In this document: positions 57,272 to 64,000 of the stretch, one piece after another | How the letters are laid out: each line of letters opens with the position of its first letter | How positions within the stretch are numbered: the first letter of the stretch is position 1 | Assembly (NCBI GenBank): GCA_005656395.1 | Contig: SRSI01000050.1 | Span: 1,736,001-1,800,000, forward strand | From: Strongyloides papillosus | Lineage: Eukaryota; Nematoda; Chromadorea; Rhabditida; Strongyloididae | DNA: 64,000 nucleotides | Direction of reading: 5' to 3' | Notes under the pieces: generated by a model | The model's input: only the letters and a program-made list of their open reading frames with translations | Told to the model about the DNA's origin: nothing | Database searches by the model: none | Translations under genes and position numbers: made by a program

Positions 57272-60200
57272 GTTAGTAAAGATATAGAATAGAAAATTTT
57301 GTTACCAATAGAATTATTAGTAATAATTAATATCATACAATAATTTTACTTGAAAACACATAGAAGTCACGAATAAAAAATGTATTGGAATAATGACATC
57401 TACATATAGGAATAAAGATATTTTTTAATGGTTAAAAAAATAATATATATACACAAAGTTGACGTAAGATGCAGCTTTAAGCCGTTCCACCTTTGTTGTC
57501 AAAGATTTATATCTCACCATTTTTTATATTTCTTTTTATCAGGTTGTAATAGTGCACTAGAATAATATGAAATTAAAAACCACAAAGCAGAGAAGAGACA
57601 ATTGATCAACTGTTGGAATAAAAACATCAAACTTCACATTTTTATCAATCTATCAAAACAGCTTTATAATAAACATGACATGAATATATTTTATACAATT
57701 ATTACATAATAGACGAGTAGAAAAAGTTTGATATGCAAAGTCAAAAGAATTAGTATGGTAGAAGAAGTTTCTAACTAGGGACTTAAAATAAAGAACATTA
57801 AAAGGTTGTAAAAAGAAGATAAAACTCTATTATCTTTATTTATAGTTTTTATAGTAAATATAGTTACTATAACTTTTTGTTGAAACAATTGTTACTCTAC
57901 CCAAGAATTGAAATTTTGATAATCTTTTTGATTATATTATTAAAAGATTCCAATTATTATTGTTACCCCCTCCCCACCCTGTTTTGTTGGAGAGAGAAGA
58001 GACAATAACTTAAGTTAGTTATAATATTAAGAACATTAAATATTAAAAATGATTTATTTTTCTATTTTCTTTTCTTAATAAAATAATAAAAAATTCTATA
58101 ACTACTCAGAAATTATATATCATTCTCTTATTTATCTCCTTTTACCATCGCTACGCTCTTATTTATATTGATAAAAAATAATCTCTTTAATTTTTTTGTT
58201 AAAAAAGTCTCACAAATTGATAAAATAAATACGAATTATATCGTCATAATTTTTTTTCACTCTTCCATCATCTACTCATTATTCCCTCTCTCCATAACCA
58301 TCATCTTATTAATGATTCCTCCTTCGATATTATTACCAAACAGAAGACACTTAAGAAAATAAATATGTGTTTACTCCTTATGTATATGATACATATTACT
58401 TTTTGATATACACATAAATTTAAAATATATAATCTCTTATTACATCTATGGTATAATAATACAATATCACCAAAACAATCTCATTCACAAAAATAATATT
58501 TAATTATTATTATCTTATGGTCCATTTCTCATGTATTTATATTTAGATTGAAAATTTACTAATGCTTGATATGAGGATGAGGGGAAGACAAAGGAAATTA
58601 AATTTATCAATGGTAGACTATTTTAGGACTATTACTATACTTTTAATCCAATCACAAACACATTATCATCATTCCAACTTTCAGAGTGTATTAACTCTAT
58701 TTCATTTTATTTAATTTCCCATGAAAAAAATTATGCACATGCCCTCGTTGTCATCGTTTTTTATCAATTATTAACATCAATTTTGAAAAATGCGCCAAAA
58801 ATCTTGACGCGAAGAGGTCACCTGTATTGTTTTCATTATCTCCGATCATATATCACTTTCAAACCACATTATCACTATTCCTCATTTTTTGATTGATGGT
58901 ACAATTATATGTTATTAGCTTTTTATGAGAGATATGTTAATAAGCCCTATTCATAATTTTTTAATCATTAACGTATTTAAAATTACTTTCCCATTACTAC
59001 ATATATCATTATCATTTTTTTATTAGAACACTTTGAATTGTATATTTATACTAAAGATAATATAGATATCTATTTATTTAGTTATTATTTAAAAAGTTAT
59101 CTTGAAATGATATATAAATGACCATGATATTATAGGTGAATCCTAGTGTTATTTGCACACTTTAATAATAGTTAATATAAAAATAATAACGCGGTTGGAT
59201 ATATTTAAAAATATCCAATAAAGAAGTAGATTTTTATAATTATTAGTGTACATTCTTTTGTCTTCAAAAACTTTATTATAAATAATTATAGGGAGAAGAT
59301 AAAACTCTCCACCATAAATTATATTTCAAACTTTTTCTGTTTTAATTTTAAACTTTTTGTCAGTGAAATATTGTCTCTTTAAAAAGTTTCTACATATGGT
59401 TAAAGATTAGTATTTAGGCATAAAAATATATATTTGTATGTGTATTTATCTGCCAATTGACAGTTTTTAGTGTTGGTCTTTTTAGCTACTTTGTGATAAT
59501 GAAGAAAGTCATGTCTAATTTCGACTTTGTTCTTATTAGTGTATTTATTATAAACTCTTAACTAAATAAAAATAATATATCTCCAGATGGAGGGTACGTA
59601 TATTGAGATGGATATTTATAGAGTGATGAAGAGGAACTTAACGCTTCTTGTAAGGCAAATTTAATAATATATGAGGTCATAACAACAAAAAGCCTGATGT
59701 TTATTAGATTTTGTTTTTTTATTTATTTAGGATTAAAAAAATATGGTATTAAATATCTTTGTCTATTATTTAATATGATTTATTTATCTATAAAATTAGT
59801 AAAACAATATTTATTTTATTAATGGGGTGATTTTATTATTTGTTTCACTGTTATGTTATATTTGAAGATTTCACCTTTCTCCTAGGTCTTTTGACATAAT
59901 ACAATCAACCATATAATGTTTTCTATAATTTTCTCTTTAATATTATGACATATACATATTACCGAAGTTCAGATTGTGTGTCTTCATTAGTCATTTTTAC
60001 AACTTTTGATTATACTTTTATTAGATATATTATCTTCTTCAAACTCTCTTGTATTTATGTATTTATTCAATTACAATAATTCTTAAGAAATAATATATTT
60101 AAAAATTCAATTATTATTTATTTATAAAATGAGTGTTTCTCTTAAATAACCTATAGAATTTAATTTTCCTTTATTTAATGTAACAAAGAAAATTAATTTA

Positions 60201-63200
60201 ACTTATAATATGGCTTATTAAAAGTTCTTTTTTTGTCTTTACCATAAATCATAAAACTTTAACCACAACTCTTTCACTTTTTATTAATATTAAATTCTCA
60301 ACTTTCTCCACCACTCACATATCTCAATCATTTTTTTTTGCACTTTTTGTTTTACCGACCAAAAAGGTTTTTCGATCCAAGTTTCGGATTATATCAAAGA
60401 ATGTATATATTTAAGTGTAAATTTCATACACACATTTATATTTATGTTACTAAAAAAAACCACCACTCGATCATTTAACATATCATTTTTGCCTTACTCA
60501 TTCATTTACATTCCTCTTCATACCAAACATATTTACATTTCTCTCCTTTTAAATAACATTTAATTTTATGGTACTAACAATGCAAATTATTAAAATGTAC
60601 ATTATTATGCTTATATTATTTCTGTGTAACACTTAATATATGACTTTGAAACAATATAAAAATTTGTATAGTCTTTTTTTCACTCAGACTTGACTAAAGT
60701 ATTTATTAATATTGTATAAAAATTTATTTGTTATTGTTTTATTTTTTATAGAAAACAAGAAGCTTATCCTAACTAATGAATGTTCCATCTATTTATATTT
60801 GCTTTTTTTTCAGTACAAATACAACTTCTTTGGCACGTAAAATGTTTTTATGTGTCATAATTTTACTTATTTCTATAAATACAATCTACAGTGTTAAGAT
60901 GTCCATCCATGACGGTTATATTGCCTTCAAATACCTATTACTCATGTTCTACACTTTTAAATATGTATTATATATAAGTTTATCTTTTTATTGTTATAAA
61001 AACCTTCTCATAATTAAAAGAAGAGGGGAGAAATACTCAGTTACTTTATATAGGAGGAGGGTGCAGGTGGACCATCTAAAAGGTATTGTTTCTTTTATCT
61101 TAATACTTTAAAATCATGCCATCTTAAGAATATACTTACATATATGCCTTTTTATGCTATTTATTGCGCGCATAATTTACGTGTACTTTTAAAGTAATTT
61201 AAACTTCTTAGTGCTTGATCTTAAAATGATAATGTACACTTAGTATTTATGTTATCATTAAAGTGGTTTTCACAAAAAATTTCCCTTTTTTATTTTTAGT
61301 TCTTGTGACAGTAACACTTCTTACTTTCTTCCTCAATATATGAATAGGCTCTTTTATAGATAGAATAGAGTCATGATACTATTAATAATAACAGGTTGTT
61401 CGAGGTGTATACAATAATAAATTTGTCATATCCTATTTACTAACCATTATTTTATTTCCCACTTTTTTTTTTATTTTATATGAAACTATTTCTTTATTAA
61501 ATTTTTCTTGAAAATCCAATAGTTAGATATGTCAAAAAGTTATTTAAAAAGTCGTATACATGAATTATTACAAGTTCGTATTAAATTTCTATAAAAATTT
61601 GTCATAAATATCTCTATTCAATCTTTGTAACATTGTACTTTTTATTATAAGCCTTTTTCATTTACTTTTCACTCTTTAAATATTATCAAAATATGTATAG
61701 ATATATCAACTGTACTGTAATAAATTTTTTAAAAATGGAACATATTTTATCCTTTATACTCCATCCCATATATGGTACTTGAATGGATGAAATATTAATA
61801 CATCTTAAACCTTTAAGATAACACCACTTTTAAGGGTATAAGATTCAAATTTCTTTACTTCTCCAATACTTTTGTTACAAATTTTGTATTTCCTTATAAA
61901 TTATATAATACTCTCACTCTAACAAATTCAAATACGTCCTTTTGATTTTTATTATACATTTATATTTATATTAAGGAGTATTATATATATAATAAAAAAA
62001 GATGAAGGGGAAATGAAGGCAAATTGTCAAGTTATTTATATGTGCTCCCATATATATTTATAAATTATTCCCATAAATATATAGATAAATAACTTCACCC
62101 TTCATGCCTCCTATATTATATGTATTAAATGACTTTTGTCAAATTTAGTCTTTTTAATTCATAAAATTTTATTGTGATTACATATCAGTTCCTGAAGTAA
62201 TTTTTATTCACATATCTCTACATATCTATTCCCCCTTAATTTATCCTTTTATAAACAAATAGACTCTTTTTTAATTTCTAAACATAAATTTATATCAAAA
62301 TGATAAGTAAGATTATTTAAACTTTATATACAATTATTTTCAAAGAATAGGCTTAATGGGTCATCTTTAAAATTCTCTCAAATTCTTATACAGCCTCAAA
62401 ACTTTTTATAACACAAGGATCTTCTCATCATTTTCAAATTTAAACCAACTTCATTACAAAAGCATTACAATTATTTCTTTCTAACATTTTAATGATGATA
62501 AAATTTGAATGATGATTGCGTTTAGATTAGTTAAAAAAGGCGAGAAATTGTGTTTCAAATTTTTTGTTAATATGTGTCTCAAGTTATACTTTTACTAAAA
62601 TAATGGTATAAATTATGAAATGATTTATTATACAGCATTATGTGAGTAATAAAAATTCTATTCTATTTTACGAATCAAAATAAATATACTAATAAAGTGT
62701 ATTTTTATTGCTTTTTCAGTTAAATGGGAATTATCACCTTTTTTGTTAAAATATTTCTGTTTCCGTATTTAATTTCTTTTTTAATTATTTGGAATTTTTT
62801 TAGAATTGATGTTATTATTAATTTCAATTGTGGCATTTATAAGGTATAGAACACTAATAGATAAGTGCAAAGTCATTATACCACATCCATTCTTCTCCCC
62901 ACTTTATAATATATCGTTTTTTTTCCAACCTTTATTCTTAATAGCATAATTAATTCTAACTCATAAAATTTTCTATGAATTTTTTTGTTCCTCCACTTAA
63001 TCCTATATATTTTATTTTTTTATTATTTATTTTCTTTCATCTAACACTGAATTCATTTTATATTACTTTAAAATTTCTTATTCAACTATACAACTTTTAT
63101 ATTAAGGACTAAGTACGTCATCTAAAAGTTAGAAGATTTATATATATAATTTTTACAACTCCTATTTGTGTTTTGTTGTGAAATTTTATATAAAAAAATT

Positions 63201-63690
63201 AAATATGTTTTTTTTTTCTCTTTGAGTAAAACTTTTTCAAGAAGGAAGAATTATGACAACTTTGTTATTTCGAAAATTTCATTTTATTATGACCATTATT
63301 ATTACGAGAGTAACATTTTGTCTTTTGTTAACATGACACTTTACAGATATATACAATATTCGTTGTTTTATTATTAGAAGAATATGAGCTTTACACTCTC
63401 TCTCTCTCATTAGTAATTGACTTTACCTATAAATAAAGATCCGATATATGTCAAATGCAAGGTGTTTTTTTTTGTTTTACTCGATTTAAACTTATTATTG
63501 ATTTTAATTATATCTATTTATAGCACTCGTAAATTAATATTCCTCCTAATTTCAGATTCAAAATCAAATAAATCCTGTATATAAGAAATATAATTTGTAT
63601 AACTTCTTTTAAGATACTAAAAAAGTGAATAGCATGTGGATCCATCTCCTATGCTTATAAAAACAACTAATAAATATATAGATAGAAGAA
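57272..63690. other. 6.4-kb gene-poor region upstream of the cadherin
   Basis: Mostly featureless A+T-rich DNA. Exceptions are a weak candidate small gene at 60842-61343 (listed) and a short GC-richer spot at about 58796-58822 with GCGCCAAAAA and GACGCGAAGAGG. A CT repeat lies at about 63400. Probably cadherin upstream DNA. Confidence 0.45.
60842..61343 (+). CDS. Possible small membrane or secreted protein
   Basis: A strong acceptor-like site (GCTTTTTTTTCAG ending at 60813) precedes an ATG by 28 nt. Exon 1, 60842-61082, opens with a signal-peptide-like MFLCVIILLISINTIYS and includes a dibasic-rich stretch (KRRGEKYSVTLYRRR). A donor GTATTGTTT and a distant acceptor TTATTTTTAG (61299) would add exon 2, 61300-61343, in matching phase (VLVTVTLLTFFLNI), for about 94 residues. 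No homologue is recognised. It may be chance; the region is low complexity. Confidence 0.22.
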
Positions 63691-64000
63691 ATGAAACGTC
63701 AAAAAATATTTCTCATTCTAGGAAAATGGATATTTTTATATTTTACCGGTGCTTTATTAATATTATTATGCTATGGATCTCCATATCTACCAACAGTTGG
63801 TGGGACACATCATAGAAAAGTTAGAAGATCATCTAGTAATACTATGTTTCAATTTACTGCCCAATCTTATAATATGTCGATTGAGGAGAATACAAGGGGG
63901 AAGGTTGTTGCTAGGATTGATGAGAAAAAACGTGTTGGAATTCAATTCACACCCTGCCTTGGATGTAAGATTAGGTTCAAGATTGTTAGAGGTGATCCGG
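63691..64000 (+). CDS. Cadherin family protein, N-terminal part (cut by window end)
   Basis: An open frame from ATG 63691 to the window edge, about 103 codons. An N-terminal hydrophobic stretch (WIFLYFTGALLILLC) acts as signal or anchor, then RKVRRSS, a possible furin site. FQFTAQSYNMSIEENTRGKV matches the start of a cadherin repeat (aromatic, x, V/M, x, I, x, E, N), followed by CLGCKIRFKIVRGDP, similar to the I-x-Y-x-I-x-x-G-D/N-P segment. An acceptor-like TATATAG lies 9 nt before the ATG. Large nematode cadherins (CDH family) mediate adhesion; which one cannot be decided. Confidence 0.7.
   Translation, partial: MKRQKIFLILGKWIFLYFTGALLILLCYGSPYLPTVGGTHHRKVRRSSSNTMFQFTAQSYNMSIEENTRGKVVARIDEKKRVGIQFTPCLGCKIRFKIVRGDP

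Noticed and set aside
58796..58822. E2F-like GCGCCAAAAA site
   Set aside because: A single short match about 5 kb from the nearest gene; insufficient to call a regulatory site.
1..64000. CRISPR arrays, bacterial operons or prophage
   Set aside because: No regular spacer-repeat arrays are present; spliced genes and eukaryotic families show this is a nematode nuclear genome.

Overview
The window looks like chromosomal DNA of a nematode, most likely Strongyloides or a close clade IV relative. The evidence is a very high A+T content, protein genes with few short introns (mostly 40-70 bp, GTAAG/GTATG to TTTTAG/TTTCAG), 3' splice-like sites just upstream of several start codons (typical of spliced-leader trans-splicing), and nematode homologues such as lin-11, ceh-2/EMX, degenerins, TWK channels and MATH-BTB proteins. 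The species cannot be fixed from the sequence. Gene models below were assembled by eye from open frames, splice sites and intron phase.

Layout. 0.9-2.6 kb: an HDHD3/REG-2-like HAD protein (+) and a small Cys-rich membrane protein (-). 2.6-9.5 kb: a gene-poor stretch. 9.5-11 kb: a phospholipase-B1-like protein whose catalytic residues look lost. 12.4-13.2 kb: an EMX/ceh-2 homeobox gene (-), followed by 4 kb of upstream non-coding DNA. 17.3-20.5 kb: mitochondrial ABC transporter abtm-1/ABCB7 and TMEM50, head to tail. 20.8-24.6 kb: LIM-homeobox lin-11 (-). 25.3-30.5 kb: a large DEG/ENaC channel (-). 31.4-33.1 kb: tRNA methylthiotransferase CDKAL1 (-). 35.7-38.0 kb: hexokinase with two candidate first exons. 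38.3-39.5 kb: a two-pore K+ channel (-). 40.5-41.9 kb: ORC5 (-), divergent from listerin (42.1-46.6 kb). 46.9-48.5 kb: an interrupted SRP (7SL) RNA gene. 49.1-51.2 kb: RIDA and a divergent Aurora-like kinase. 51.4-57.3 kb: a tandem duplication carrying two MATH-BTB genes and one intact plus one collapsed copy of an F-box-like gene. 57.3-63.7 kb: gene-poor. 63.7 kb to the end: the first exon of a cadherin.

The most striking observation is a 1,285-bp non-coding element present twice (26016-27300 and 46896-48180), with one visible base difference between copies. Each copy is flanked by a different 9-bp target-site duplication, and both sit inside an RNA polymerase III gene: one in a tRNA-Phe(GAA), one in an SRP RNA gene. 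They have the same orientation relative to transcription, and the duplicated target starts about 14-17 nt from the 5' end of each RNA, near the A-box. The sequence therefore suggests a transposon family that targets the start of Pol III genes. It is non-autonomous here, since neither copy encodes a transposase. The 9-bp duplications resemble Mutator-like elements more than the known RNA-gene-targeting Dada family (6-7 bp), but the family assignment is inference.
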